A stretch of 64,000 bases of DNA from an uncultured Bacteroidales bacterium (lineage in GTDB: Bacteria; Bacteroidota; Bacteroidia; Bacteroidales; P3), in the NCBI GenBank assembly GCA_946401725.1, contig CAMIVE010000004.1, forward strand, positions 1 through 64,000, read 5' to 3'. This document shows positions 9,370 to 19,600 of the stretch, piece by piece; position 1 is the first letter of the stretch; each line of letters begins with the position of its first letter. The notes beneath the pieces are model-generated. The model did no database searches, was not told the origin of the DNA, and saw only the letters and a program-made list of their open reading frames with translations. Made by a program: the position numbers and the translations under genes.

Positions 9370-9834
9370 ATGAGCAATTTCAGAAAAGCAACATGGATGC
9401 TGTGTGCTGCTGCAGCCCTATTGTGCGGTATTGGACTGATGGCCGCCTGCGAAAAAGATGACACAAAACCATCGGCACACAAATTCACCGAAAAACAGCA
9501 GGAAGTCCTGAACATACTTCACGGCCGATGGCAGGGTGATATCGAGCCTTCTGAATATCTTGAATTCACAAAACAATTCGACACCAATGTGGTTGTATAC
9601 AAACACACCGAAGAATTTGGCCAAGTAGAGGATTACCAGTATCAAGGAACCGTTATTCACAATGGCATTACATACAACTATTACGTCACTGAAACTGCGG
9701 AATACCTGTACCTATACGAACCCGAAAGAGGCGTACTAGTCATTGCACCCGTTTTGGAGGTGCTAGACGACACCCATTTCCGACTTTTGTACAATCTTTA
9801 CAGTAACGTTTGGGTAACTTACCAAAAAGTGTAA
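9370..9834 (+). CDS. Small lipoprotein, hypothetical
   Basis: Lipobox GLMAAC after a hydrophobic N-terminus, then acidic/charged residues (EKDD). Confidence 0.65.
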   Translation: MSNFRKATWMLCAAAALLCGIGLMAACEKDDTKPSAHKFTEKQQEVLNILHGRWQGDIEPSEYLEFTKQFDTNVVVYKHTEEFGQVEDYQYQGTVIHNGITYNYYVTETAEYLYLYEPERGVLVIAPVLEVLDDTHFRLLYNLYSNVWVTYQKV

Positions 9835-9860
9835 GCTTTTCCCATTCCTTTTGACGGCGT

Positions 9861-10664
9861 TTACTCATGGTAATCGCCGTCTTTCCATTGGAACCGGACC
9901 GTTTCCGGCACCATGTACTTGCCAATTTTGTAGTCAATGTTAGCTTTGTGGGCCTGACTGAGCTGGTGGCGGCGGCGCACACGGTACATCTTGCCGTCCT
10001 TGATGAAATGTGCGCCCGTCTGGTGGAAACGGAAAGGGATATCCTTTGCCACGCACTGCTCTCGGAGGGCAAGCACCCAATCGTAATCGCACGGCCTCGC
10101 GTCGACGCCCGACTCGCCTCCTACCGATACCTCCTCTATCGTCTCGTCCAGATAAGGCGTCAGGTCTATAGCTGTCAGCAGCGGCGAAGCGATGATGGCC
10201 TTGTGGCGGATAGGCAGCGAGCGGAAAATAGGCATGCGGTAGTCGACCATCGCCTGATTCTCCACCGTGCAGCCCACAATAACGTTGGGGTAGCCGTCGC
10301 CCCAATCGTCGGGCATACACTGCATGAAGCGGTCGATGCGCTTGGTGAAGAAGAAAAAACAGAGGTCGCTCCGAAGCCGCATCATCTCCCAGCATTCGGG
10401 GCGCCACGCGTCGGCGTCCTCGAGCAGGAAGTCGGAGGTGAAGCATGTGAAGACTACTTTGCCGCTCTCTATCTTCCACGATTTGTCGCGCTTATGTTTA
10501 ACAGGCAGATTGAAATTGCCCGTCTTGCGGCACAGGCTGCTTGCAATCTCGCTGCCATACATCTCGTCCTGCCGGTAGACATAGCAGTACTTGCACCCAG
10601 GGCTTATCTTGGTACACCCGTGCCATGGGTTCCAGTCGGCGTATATTTCCCAATGCTCGGGCAT
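9861..10664 (-). CDS. DUF5131 (phage Gp37/Gp68-like) family protein
   Basis: WNPWHGCTKISPGCKYCYV Cys motif; VIVGCTVENQ and VGGESGVDARPCDYDWV are typical of the family. Confidence 0.85.
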   Translation of the reverse strand: MPEHWEIYADWNPWHGCTKISPGCKYCYVYRQDEMYGSEIASSLCRKTGNFNLPVKHKRDKSWKIESGKVVFTCFTSDFLLEDADAWRPECWEMMRLRSDLCFFFFTKRIDRFMQCMPDDWGDGYPNVIVGCTVENQAMVDYRMPIFRSLPIRHKAIIASPLLTAIDLTPYLDETIEEVSVGGESGVDARPCDYDWVLALREQCVAKDIPFRFHQTGAHFIKDGKMYRVRRRHQLSQAHKANIDYKIGKYMVPETVRFQWKDGDYHE

Positions 10665-10666
10665 GA

Positions 10667-11284
10667 TTATATTGCGAAAATTGTATTCTGAAGTCTGTCA
10701 AGAAACTGCGCGGCATGACCACCGTCCATCTGCACATGGTGGAACTGGAAGGAGATGGGCAAAGTTGTGCGGAGCCATCCTTTGCGGTATTTTCCCCATG
10801 AAACAAAAGGATTGCTGAATTCATCTGTATATTGGTTTACAATGCAGTCAAGTTCCGTGGCCGTCATCGCCGAGGTTCCAATCACCATTGCATCCTCGAC
10901 GAAAAAACTTTGGCATTTCTCGCTTGCCTTTTGGGTCAATGCCAGATAGTCCGTGCCAAATCGCTCCAAATCATCGGAGTAAGGGATGTCGCACGAATTG
11001 ATGCCGCCTTCTTTGTTGTTCACAATCACGTTGACGGCCAACTGGTCGAACTTATAGAACTTGCCATGCTCTGGCAGCAGATAAAACTCCTCCATCCGGC
11101 TGGCAGCCTTACCGATACACCAGCACAGGGACATGTTGAATTTCAAACAATTCCTACGACTAAACCTTACAAGTCGTGTCACATCGAAAGTCTTGGTGAC
11201 AGTGACCATCGGCATGGGCGACGACATCCACAACTCAAAAGCTCGTGCACGACTTGTATCTTGGGGATCGATTTCTTGTTTCAT
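10667..11284 (-). CDS. Chloramphenicol acetyltransferase (CatA-fold) family protein
   Basis: C-terminal FQFHHVQMDGGHAAQFLDRLQ resembles the CAT HHxxxDG active-site motif; N-terminal R...F...P...VTKTFDVT. Confidence 0.8.
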   Translation of the reverse strand: MKQEIDPQDTSRARAFELWMSSPMPMVTVTKTFDVTRLVRFSRRNCLKFNMSLCWCIGKAASRMEEFYLLPEHGKFYKFDQLAVNVIVNNKEGGINSCDIPYSDDLERFGTDYLALTQKASEKCQSFFVEDAMVIGTSAMTATELDCIVNQYTDEFSNPFVSWGKYRKGWLRTTLPISFQFHHVQMDGGHAAQFLDRLQNTIFAI

Positions 11285-11401
11285 TTCTCCACTGTTATGT
11301 ATAGTTTACTACTGCCAAAAACAAGACACGGGTAAGTTCCTCTACCCTCCGGCAATCAGATGGTTTCTCCAAACTAATCGTCATTGTCTGATTATCATAA
11401 A

Positions 11402-11434
11402 AACAGTCCAGTGAAATCAATTCACCGGACTGTT
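11402..11434 (-). terminator. Intrinsic terminator downstream of fba
   Basis: Stem AACAGTCCaGTGAA / TTCACcGGACTGTT with 5-nt loop; on the minus strand followed by TTTTTATG. Confidence 0.75.
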
Positions 11435-11456
11435 ACTTTGCCTGTCTTATGGAATA

Positions 11457-12464
11457 CTACTTCTCAAGCAGTTTGTTGTCAGAACCGAGGACATTCACAA
11501 TCTTGTGGATGTACATCTTCTTCATGCTCTCACGGGCGGGTTTCAGATATTGACGCGGGTCGAAGTGGTCAGGATGCTCAGCCATGTGTTTGCGGATGGC
11601 GGCAGTCATAGCCAGACGGCTGTCGCTGTCGATATTGATTTTGCAGACGGCACTCTTGGCGGCCTTGCGGAGCTGCTCCTCGGGAATACCCACAGCGGCT
11701 TTCAGGCAGCCACCGTTGGCGTTGATGGTGTCGACCTCGTCCTGAGGCACAGAGCTTGAGCCGTGAAGCACGATGGGGAAGCCGGGCAGTTTTTTCTCGA
11801 TGGCTTCGAGTACATCGAATGCCAGGGGAGGAGGAAGCAGACGGCCGGTCTTCGGATCGACAGTGCACTGTTCCGGCTTGAATTTATAAGCACCGTGGCT
11901 AGTTCCAATACTGATGGCCAGCGAGTCGCATCCGGTGCGTGTGGCGAAATCAATCACCTCTTCAGGTTTGGTGTAGTGGCTTACCTCTGAGGCTACTTCG
12001 TCCTCAACGCCGGCCAGCACACCGAGTTCGCACTCGACGGTGACATCATATTGGTGTGCATATTCTACCACCTGGCGGGATATCTTGATGTTCTCTTCGT
12101 AAGGCAGGGCGCTACCGTCGTACATCACACTGCTGAAGCCCATATCGATGCAGCTCTTGCATGTCTCGAAGCTGTCGCCGTGATCCAGGTGCAGCACTAT
12201 CTCAGGGTGGGCACATCCCAGTTCCTTGGCATACTCCACGGCACCTTCTGCCATGTAGCGCAGGAGGGTCGGGTTGGCATAATCGCGGGCGCCCTTGCTG
12301 ACCTGCAGGATGACGGGAGACTTGGTTTCGACGGCAGCCTGGATGATGGCCTGCATCTGTTCCATGTTGTTGAAGTTGAAAGCGGGGATAGCGTAACCGC
12401 CGTCCACAGCCTTGGCGAACATTTTACGGGTGTTCACAAGCCCTATCTTCTTATAATCTACCAT
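11457..12464 (-). CDS. fba: Class II fructose-1,6-bisphosphate aldolase
   Basis: MVDYKKIGLVNTRKMFAKAVDGGYAIPAFNFNN..., VLHLDHGDSFE, GFSSVMYDGSALPYEENI, VLHGSSSVP. Confidence 0.95.
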   Translation of the reverse strand: MVDYKKIGLVNTRKMFAKAVDGGYAIPAFNFNNMEQMQAIIQAAVETKSPVILQVSKGARDYANPTLLRYMAEGAVEYAKELGCAHPEIVLHLDHGDSFETCKSCIDMGFSSVMYDGSALPYEENIKISRQVVEYAHQYDVTVECELGVLAGVEDEVASEVSHYTKPEEVIDFATRTGCDSLAISIGTSHGAYKFKPEQCTVDPKTGRLLPPPLAFDVLEAIEKKLPGFPIVLHGSSSVPQDEVDTINANGGCLKAAVGIPEEQLRKAAKSAVCKINIDSDSRLAMTAAIRKHMAEHPDHFDPRQYLKPARESMKKMYIHKIVNVLGSDNKLLEK

Positions 12465-12505
12465 ATTATTAAATTTTAAGTATTTTTTTCCTGATTATGA
12501 AAGTG

Positions 12506-12513
12506 CAAAAGTA
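12506..12513 (-). promoter_or_regulatory. Bacteroidota -7 box TACTTTTG for fba
   Basis: Minus-strand TAnnTTTG 42-49 bp upstream of the fba start. Confidence 0.55.
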
Positions 12514-12545
12514 CACAAAATATACGATTTGACAAAATTTTTTCG

Positions 12546-12553
12546 TATTTTTG
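12546..12553 (+). promoter_or_regulatory. Bacteroidota -7 box TATTTTTG for phoH
   Basis: TAnnTTTG 28-35 bp upstream of ATG 12581; supports 12581 over the TTG at 12551 as the start. Confidence 0.6.
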
Positions 12554-12580
12554 CAGTCGGAAAAATTGAGACAATACGAT

Positions 12581-13531
12581 ATGAACGAACCCTCATCTGA
12601 GAAGATTATTTCACTTGAAGAAATTGATTACATGCGCTTTTGGGGAGCCAACGACAAACTGCTGGATTTTGTAAGGCTGTTGTTCCCCAAGCTGAAATTG
12701 ATTGTACGAGGCGAAATGTTGAAGGTTATCGGTGCGGCAGACGACATCGCCACTTTTGAGGAGAAGCTCAACGCAATGATGACCTACTTCGAGAAATTCG
12801 GACGGCTGAACGAGAATGCCATCATGCAGATTTTCGAGAGCGGTGGCGGTCCGGAGACAGAGACCAACGACGAAATACTGGTACATGGCCGCAACGGCCT
12901 GCTCATCAAGGCACGCACCCCCAACCAGCAGCGACTGGTGGAGGCGGTGAAGAAGAATGACATGGTCTTTGCCATCGGTCCCGCGGGCACCGGCAAGACC
13001 TACACCGCGGTTGCATTAGCTGTCCGCGCACTCAAAAACAAGGAGATACGTCGCATCATCTTGACACGACCCGCCGTTGAAGCGGGTGAGAATCTGGGGT
13101 TTTTGCCTGGCGATTTGCGCGACAAACTGGATCCCTACCTTCAGCCACTCTACGACGCATTGCGCGACATGATTCCGCAACAGAAGCTCCTCTCCTACTG
13201 GGAAGACAACACCATAGAAATCGCACCGCTAGCTTTTATGCGCGGCCGAACGCTGGACAACGCTTTTGTAATCTTAGACGAGGCGCAGAATGCAACCCAG
13301 TCGCAACTGAAGATGTTCCTCACCCGTATGGGACGTAACGCCAAATTTGTCATCACGGGCGATATCACCCAGATTGACCTCCCCCGCAACCAGCAATCGG
13401 GGCTTGTTCACGCCACAAATATTCTGAAAGACATCGAGGGTATTTCCGTGATTGAATTGGACAATAGCGACGTGATACGTCACCGACTGGTGACCAGAAT
13501 AATAAGAGCGTACGACGGTTGCGAGTCGTAG
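12581..13531 (+). CDS. phoH: PhoH family ATPase
   Basis: FAIGPAGTGKTYTAVALAV Walker A, RRIILTRPAVEAGENLGFLPGDL, FVILDEAQNAT Walker B, FVITGDITQIDLP. ATG at 12581 preferred. Confidence 0.93.
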   Translation: MNEPSSEKIISLEEIDYMRFWGANDKLLDFVRLLFPKLKLIVRGEMLKVIGAADDIATFEEKLNAMMTYFEKFGRLNENAIMQIFESGGGPETETNDEILVHGRNGLLIKARTPNQQRLVEAVKKNDMVFAIGPAGTGKTYTAVALAVRALKNKEIRRIILTRPAVEAGENLGFLPGDLRDKLDPYLQPLYDALRDMIPQQKLLSYWEDNTIEIAPLAFMRGRTLDNAFVILDEAQNATQSQLKMFLTRMGRNAKFVITGDITQIDLPRNQQSGLVHATNILKDIEGISVIELDNSDVIRHRLVTRIIRAYDGCES

Positions 13532-13573
13532 TCGTCAGACTTTGTACAACTTTATGAAAATCGATTCTTTAGT

Positions 13574-14401
13574 ATGATTTGTCATCCCAACTGCAAGATT
13601 AATCTCGGACTGCACGTAATGCGGCGGCGCAGCGACGGCTACCACGACCTGGAGACCGTCTTCGTGCCTGTGCCGCTATGCGACACACTGGACATCTCCC
13701 CTGCCGAATCCTTCAGCTTCACCCAGGACGGCATCGCTTTGGACGGCGACACAGAAAGCAACCTCGTCGTCAAAGCCTATCGCCTTATGCAGAAGGAGTT
13801 TGGCAAGCGCATACCCGTATGCGACATCCGACTCACCAAAAATATACCCACCGGCGCGGGTCTCGGCGGCGGCAGCAGCGACGCTGCATTCACCATCAAG
13901 ATGCTAAACACATTGAGTGGACTGGGTCTGCCTACAACTACAATGGAGGCATTGGCGGCACGATTGGGTGCCGACTGCGCCTTCTTCATCAACAACCAGA
14001 CAGCATTCGCCACAGGCATCGGCGACCACCTTACTCCTTTAGGCTTCAATCCCCTGTCCGGGTATAGACTACTGATGGTCAAACCCGACGAGGCAGTCAG
14101 CACCGCCGAAGCCTACGGCGGCATCACTCCACGCGAACAACGCAGCGATATACAGCCCTGCGATTTGATCAATGCGGTAAAGCGTCCCGCCAAGGAATGG
14201 AACCGATTGGTTGTAAACGACTTCGAAGAGACCGTCTTTGTCAAGCATCCACAGCTCGCAGCAATCAAACAGGCCCTCTACGCCTCCGGAGCCCTCTATG
14301 CGGCAATGAGCGGCTCGGGTTCCACGATATATGGCATCTTCGGACCAGACGCAGCCATCGACCATCATTTCAACTGCAACACATACACCTTCAAACTCTA
14401 A
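13574..14401 (+). CDS. ispE: 4-(cytidine 5'-diphospho)-2-C-methyl-D-erythritol kinase
   Basis: CKINLGLHVMRRRSDGYHDLETVF N-terminus; GHMP motif IPTGAGLGGGSSDAA; MSGSGST. Confidence 0.95.
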   Translation: MICHPNCKINLGLHVMRRRSDGYHDLETVFVPVPLCDTLDISPAESFSFTQDGIALDGDTESNLVVKAYRLMQKEFGKRIPVCDIRLTKNIPTGAGLGGGSSDAAFTIKMLNTLSGLGLPTTTMEALAARLGADCAFFINNQTAFATGIGDHLTPLGFNPLSGYRLLMVKPDEAVSTAEAYGGITPREQRSDIQPCDLINAVKRPAKEWNRLVVNDFEETVFVKHPQLAAIKQALYASGALYAAMSGSGSTIYGIFGPDAAIDHHFNCNTYTFKL

Positions 14402-14406
14402 CGCTT

Positions 14407-15639
14407 ATGATAAAAAAGATTATCCTTGCTTTTGTTTGTTTCTCAGTTATTGCAACTGCACAGTCACAGAATGCGTTCCAGCTGCCCAACCCTAGCTTCG
14501 AGCAATGGGACGGGGGCAACACTTCCGAACCTACCCACTGGAACTCTTTCTCGTCGAGCGACGGCACATACGCCTCGCTGGCATCGACAAACCACCATTA
14601 CCGTCGCGCAGGCGGACGTCCGGGAAGCAACGGCTCCTTCTACCTCACCATCTACACCAAGTCGATTATGGGTATCAAAGCCAACGGCAACATGACCACT
14701 GGACGCATCCATGCCGGTGCCGTGTCGGCGACGAGCAGTGAAAACTACAACTACACCCAACGCAGCAACAGCGAACACTGCCAGCCCTTCACCGCCACTC
14801 CCGATTCAATGTATGTATGGGTCAGTTTCTATGCTGCCGACCGCACATCAAAAGCACATGTAGAGGCCATCATCCATGGGGACCGCGATTTCAAAGCCCC
14901 CAACGATGTGAACAATCCCGACCTGTATAAAGGTCATGCTGTGGCCAGCACCTACCGCACCTCCGACTCACCGTCCGAGATGGAGTGGACACTCCTCAAG
15001 GTACCTTTCATCTATGATGGCAACGATGACGCCTCCTACATCCTGATCAACATCACGACCAACGAAATCCCCGGTGAAGGGAGTGCCAATGACTCGCTGT
15101 CTGTCGATGACATCGTATTTATCTACAGCGCATGGCTCAACGGCATTGCATTGCAGGGTACGCCGCTGACCGGTTTCAACAAAGGCCAGTTTGACTACGC
15201 TGTCCATGTCGACAACCTCTCCGACTTCCTGGCTTCCGACATTTCCGTCACCCCACAGGCTAACGACGCCTCTGTCGACATCCAACTGGAATCGATTAAC
15301 GACAGCACACGCCTAGCCAGCATTACCGTCACGGCTGAAGACGGAGTGACCGTCAAACAGTACCACATATATCTCTGCAGCGGCGAACCCGAAGTACCTG
15401 TGGGCATTCAAGATGCAGACAGACCTTCGTTCCAACTCTACCCCAATCCCGCACACTCACATTTTACCGTGGTCACCGACGCCACTGACGCATTAATGAC
15501 CATTCACAACATGAAAGGGGAACTGATCATGAAACGACAGATCAACGGATCTGCACAAATCGATGTCAGCCATCTGCCCCAAGGATGCTATGTCGTGAAC
15601 ATTAACGGTGTGAAGCGGAAACTCCTGATAACCCGTTAG
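14407..15639 (+). CDS. Exported PCMD-like protein with T9SS type A sorting domain
   Basis: ATG 14407 gives signal peptide MIKKIILAFVCFSVIATAQSQ; C-terminal FQLYPNPAHSHFTVV...LPQGCYVVNINGVKRKLLITR is a T9SS CTD. Confidence 0.8.
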   Translation: MIKKIILAFVCFSVIATAQSQNAFQLPNPSFEQWDGGNTSEPTHWNSFSSSDGTYASLASTNHHYRRAGGRPGSNGSFYLTIYTKSIMGIKANGNMTTGRIHAGAVSATSSENYNYTQRSNSEHCQPFTATPDSMYVWVSFYAADRTSKAHVEAIIHGDRDFKAPNDVNNPDLYKGHAVASTYRTSDSPSEMEWTLLKVPFIYDGNDDASYILINITTNEIPGEGSANDSLSVDDIVFIYSAWLNGIALQGTPLTGFNKGQFDYAVHVDNLSDFLASDISVTPQANDASVDIQLESINDSTRLASITVTAEDGVTVKQYHIYLCSGEPEVPVGIQDADRPSFQLYPNPAHSHFTVVTDATDALMTIHNMKGELIMKRQINGSAQIDVSHLPQGCYVVNINGVKRKLLITR

Positions 15640-15651
15640 TGCGAAATTTCC

Positions 15652-15659
15652 TATATTTG
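15652..15659 (+). promoter_or_regulatory. Bacteroidota -7 box TATATTTG upstream of the ROK gene
   Basis: TAnnTTTG 33-40 bp upstream of ATG 15692. Confidence 0.6.
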
Positions 15660-15691
15660 CAAAAGTAATTAATCCAAAAAAAATCAAATAA

Positions 15692-16618
15692 ATGACTCAT
15701 ACTTATAGCATTGGCATTGATATCGGTGGCACGAACACCGATATGGGACTTGTACGCGAAGATGGTACCATCATTGCACGCAGCAGCATCTCCACCAACG
15801 TATACACAGAACTTGCGCCCTATGTGCACGATATCATGACATGTATCGGGAAACTGATGCATGAGAACAGTGTAGAGCAAATTGAAGGTATCGGCATCGG
15901 CGCTCCCAACGGCAACTTCTACACAGGGTGTGTGGACAACGCTCCAAACCTGACCATCAAAGGGGTGTTGAATTTCGAGGAGGAAATCCACAAATACATG
16001 CAGGTACCTGTGGTATTAAGCAACGACGCCAACGCTGCCGCTTTCGGCGAGATGGTCTACGGAGGTGCGAAAGGTCTTGACAATTTCATCATGTTCACCT
16101 TGGGCACCGGTGTAGGCAGCGGTATTGTACTGGATGGCAAACTGGTACACGGCAGTACCGGTGGCGCCGGCGAATTAGGACACAATATCCTTATCCCCAA
16201 TGGACGCCAGTGCAGCTGCGGTCGTAAAGGCTGTCTGGAAACCTATACTTCGGCACGCGGCATTGTACAAACCTACTGTGAGTTGAAAGGCATTCCCGTT
16301 TCAGACGCTGTCAACAGCAAGATGATTGGCGACCTTGCCAACCAAGGCGATCCTGTTGCCTTGAAGACATGGGAAATCGTAGGCGACCAATTAGGTCTCG
16401 CCATGGCCAACAGTGTCACCTTCTCGGCTCCGCAAGCCATCTTCTTGATGGGCGGTCCCACCAAGGTTGGCGAACCGCTACTGAAACCCCTCCGCAGAGC
16501 TTTCGAGAAATACCTGCTGAACATCTATGCCGGCAGTTGTGAGATCCGCATGTCGGAATTGAAAGCCAACGAGGTAGCCATCCTCGGTGCCGCCGCACTC
16601 ATCAAAATGAAAAGCTAA
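15692..16618 (+). CDS. ROK family sugar kinase/regulator-like protein
   Basis: IGIDIGGTNTDMGLV, LSNDANAAAFGE, GTGVGSGIV, zinc motif CSCGRKGCLETY. Confidence 0.9.
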   Translation: MTHTYSIGIDIGGTNTDMGLVREDGTIIARSSISTNVYTELAPYVHDIMTCIGKLMHENSVEQIEGIGIGAPNGNFYTGCVDNAPNLTIKGVLNFEEEIHKYMQVPVVLSNDANAAAFGEMVYGGAKGLDNFIMFTLGTGVGSGIVLDGKLVHGSTGGAGELGHNILIPNGRQCSCGRKGCLETYTSARGIVQTYCELKGIPVSDAVNSKMIGDLANQGDPVALKTWEIVGDQLGLAMANSVTFSAPQAIFLMGGPTKVGEPLLKPLRRAFEKYLLNIYAGSCEIRMSELKANEVAILGAAALIKMKS

Positions 16619-16686
16619 ACAACTCCAATTTTATCATTAGCTGTAATTTTCATTACCATCACAATCCTTAAAGCGTTATCCCATTC

Positions 16687-19600
16687 ATGAAAAGACTGTT
16701 TGTTTCAGCGATTGCTGCAGGAATGCTTTTGTTGACCGTAGCCTGCCAACATACCCTGACATCATATGTCAACCCACTCGTCGGAACCGACGGACACGGA
16801 CACACATTTCCAGGCGCCATGCTGCCTTTCGGCATGGTACAGGTGAGTCCCGACACCCGACTGGACGGGTGGGACGGGTGCAGCGGGTACCACTACAGCG
16901 ACGATACGGTGTACGGTTTCTCGCACACCCACCTGAGCGGCACTGGCTGCAGCGATTACGGTGATTTGCTGATAATGCCTTTCTCGGCCGACAACGGAGA
17001 TGTTCCGGACAGCTTAGAATACAGTTTCTACCTGTCCACTTTCTCGCACCGCAACGAGGAGGCGCATCCGGGCTATTACCGCGTCGTGTTGGACCGCAAC
17101 CGCGTCATGGCCGAACTGACAGTCATCGACCGCTGCGCCATGCACAAATACACCTATCCCCATGCCGGAAAAAAAGGGGTGGTCATCGATTTGAAGCACC
17201 GCGATGTGGTAGTCAATTCAGGTATCACCCTTATGGAGACCACTCCTGATTTCGAAGGAGATCCAAGTGCTTCAGTCATCACCGGGCACCGTGTTTCGGC
17301 AGCATGGAATCCTAACCAGCATTTTTATTTTGCCATTGCCGCCGACAGTCCTATCGAAAAGGTGGTCTTCTACAAAAACGGACGACCGGTAGAAGGTCTT
17401 GAACCGATGGAGGGTGAGGACTGCAAGGCATTGGTCTTTTTCAAAGACACCGACAAAGAGGTAACACTATATGTCGGTATCTCGGCGGTCGATGAGGAAG
17501 GCGCCTATAACAACCTTATCACCAGCGTTGGAGAACACTGCGAACGCTCTTTCGACGAAGCCCGTAAAGCGGCCGACGCCACCTGGGAGAAAGCCTTGTC
17601 GCAATTCGAGGTGGAAGGGGGTAGCAAAGAAGACCGCGCCAATTTCTATACGGCACTGTACCACTGCATGACGTCTCCTTACCAATACAGTGACGCTGAC
17701 AGACGCTACCGTGTCATGGACGGAGAACGGAAAACGGAGAACGGAGAACAGCCGAAGAAAAGCAGTCCTATCGATACCGTTGCATCGGGAAGAGACATCT
17801 ATACCGTTTTTTCTGTCTGGGACACCTATCGCGCGCTCCATCCGCTACTCAACCTTACCGACCCGAAACGGAGCCGCGATTTTGTGCTCACCATGCTGGA
17901 CCACTTCAAACATAGTGGCGAATTGACCATGTGGGAACTCTCAGGCCACGAGACACACTGCATGATAGGATACCACAGCGCCTCGGTTATTCTCGACGCT
18001 TACCGTACCGGTGTTCTCGACGACCTGTCAGAAGATACGCTAAACGAACTGCTTGAAGCCATGATTGCCACATCCAATCTACCCATGCTGGGTCGTACCG
18101 AGTATGCCCGCGATGGTTTCCTAAGCAGCGAATACGAAAACGAATCGGTCAGCAAAACCCTTGAATACGCTTACGACGACTGGTGTATCGCACGAATGGC
18201 GATCCTCTTGGAGGATGTTGCCAGAAAGAACCATCCAGGGATATGCGTTAACGGCTGGGCATGGACCCACGATGATTATATCCGTCGCTGTCAGTCGTGG
18301 AAAAATATCATGGACGACAAAGGATTCATGCATCCGCGACGCAACGGTGCCTTCGTCACCCCCTTCGATCCCACCGAAGTCAACAACCACTTCACCGAAG
18401 CCAACAGCTGGCAATACAGCAGCTATGTGCCTCACGACATACAAGGATGGGTAGCGATGCTTGGCGGCGACGACAAAGCCGCCCTGTTCCTCGACAGTCT
18501 CTTCTATGGCAGTTCCCAAATGTCGGGTCGCGACCAAAGCGACATCACCGGTCTCATAGGCCAGTATGCCCACGGCAATGAGCCTTCCCACCATGCCGCC
18601 TATCTCTACGCCTATCTCGGACGCCAATGGCAGACTGCCGAACTAGTGCGTCGCATCTGCCACGAACTCTACCACAACAGCCCTGACGGACTCTGTGGCA
18701 ACGAAGACTGCGGACAAATGAGCGCCTGGTACGTGATGAGCGCGATGGGATTCTACCCCGTCTGCCCAGGAAGCGGACAGTACGTCATCGGTTCGCCGCT
18801 GTTCGACAAAATGACCATTCATCTGCCCAACGGCAAAGATATCGTCATCAACGCCCATGGACAAGGAAAGAACAATTGCTACGTACAGTCGTTGAAACTC
18901 AACGGAACGGACTACAACAAGTCGTTCGTCACCGTCGAGCAACTGCTGGGCGGATGCACGCTGGATTTCGAAATGGGATCCAAACCCAACAAGGAATGGG
19001 CCGCTGGAAAGGACGCCCGTCCCACTAGCGCCATCCATGAATATTACCTTATCACGCCTGTCCCGCGGTTTGACGACTGGCAACAGAGTTTCGACGGCAG
19101 CGTCCAAGTATCGTTGACGGCCACTGGCGACAACAAAATATACTACACTACCGATGGATCGGACCCTTACGAGAATTCGACGCTTTACACCACACCCTTC
19201 ACGGTGGATAACGATGCTGTAATCAAAGCAAGAGCATACAATTCAAAGACAGGCTATAGTGCCATCATCACACACCGCATGACGCGGACCCTCAACGACC
19301 GCAAACTCACTTATATCACCAAACCCGCCCCGCAGTACTACGAGAACGGAGAGAAAGGCCTCATCGACCGACTCTATGGAACCTCCAACTTCCGCATCGG
19401 CGGATGGCAAGGATGGCAGGAGGACTGCAAGGTGGTGGTCGACCTACTTCAAGCCCGTCCTGTCTCTTCCGTAGGTGTCGACTGTTTGGAGAACATGCGG
19501 GCATGGATATTCTACCCCTCCGCAGTCTCTGTGGAACTCTCGCTCGACGGCAAGAACTACCGACCCTTTGGGACCTGCTCCAATACCGAGTTCCCCGCCA

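Noticed and set aside
9853-9881. Hairpin GACGGCG...CGCCGTC overlapping the DUF5131 stop codon as a terminator
   Set aside because: Stem is real (7 bp plus a broken extension) but neither strand has a convincing T-tract; left unassigned.
10667-11284. Confident antibiotic-resistance gene
   Set aside because: CAT-fold family is clear, but the active-site motif is diverged and chromosomal CatA-like proteins often lack resistance activity; activity not claimed.
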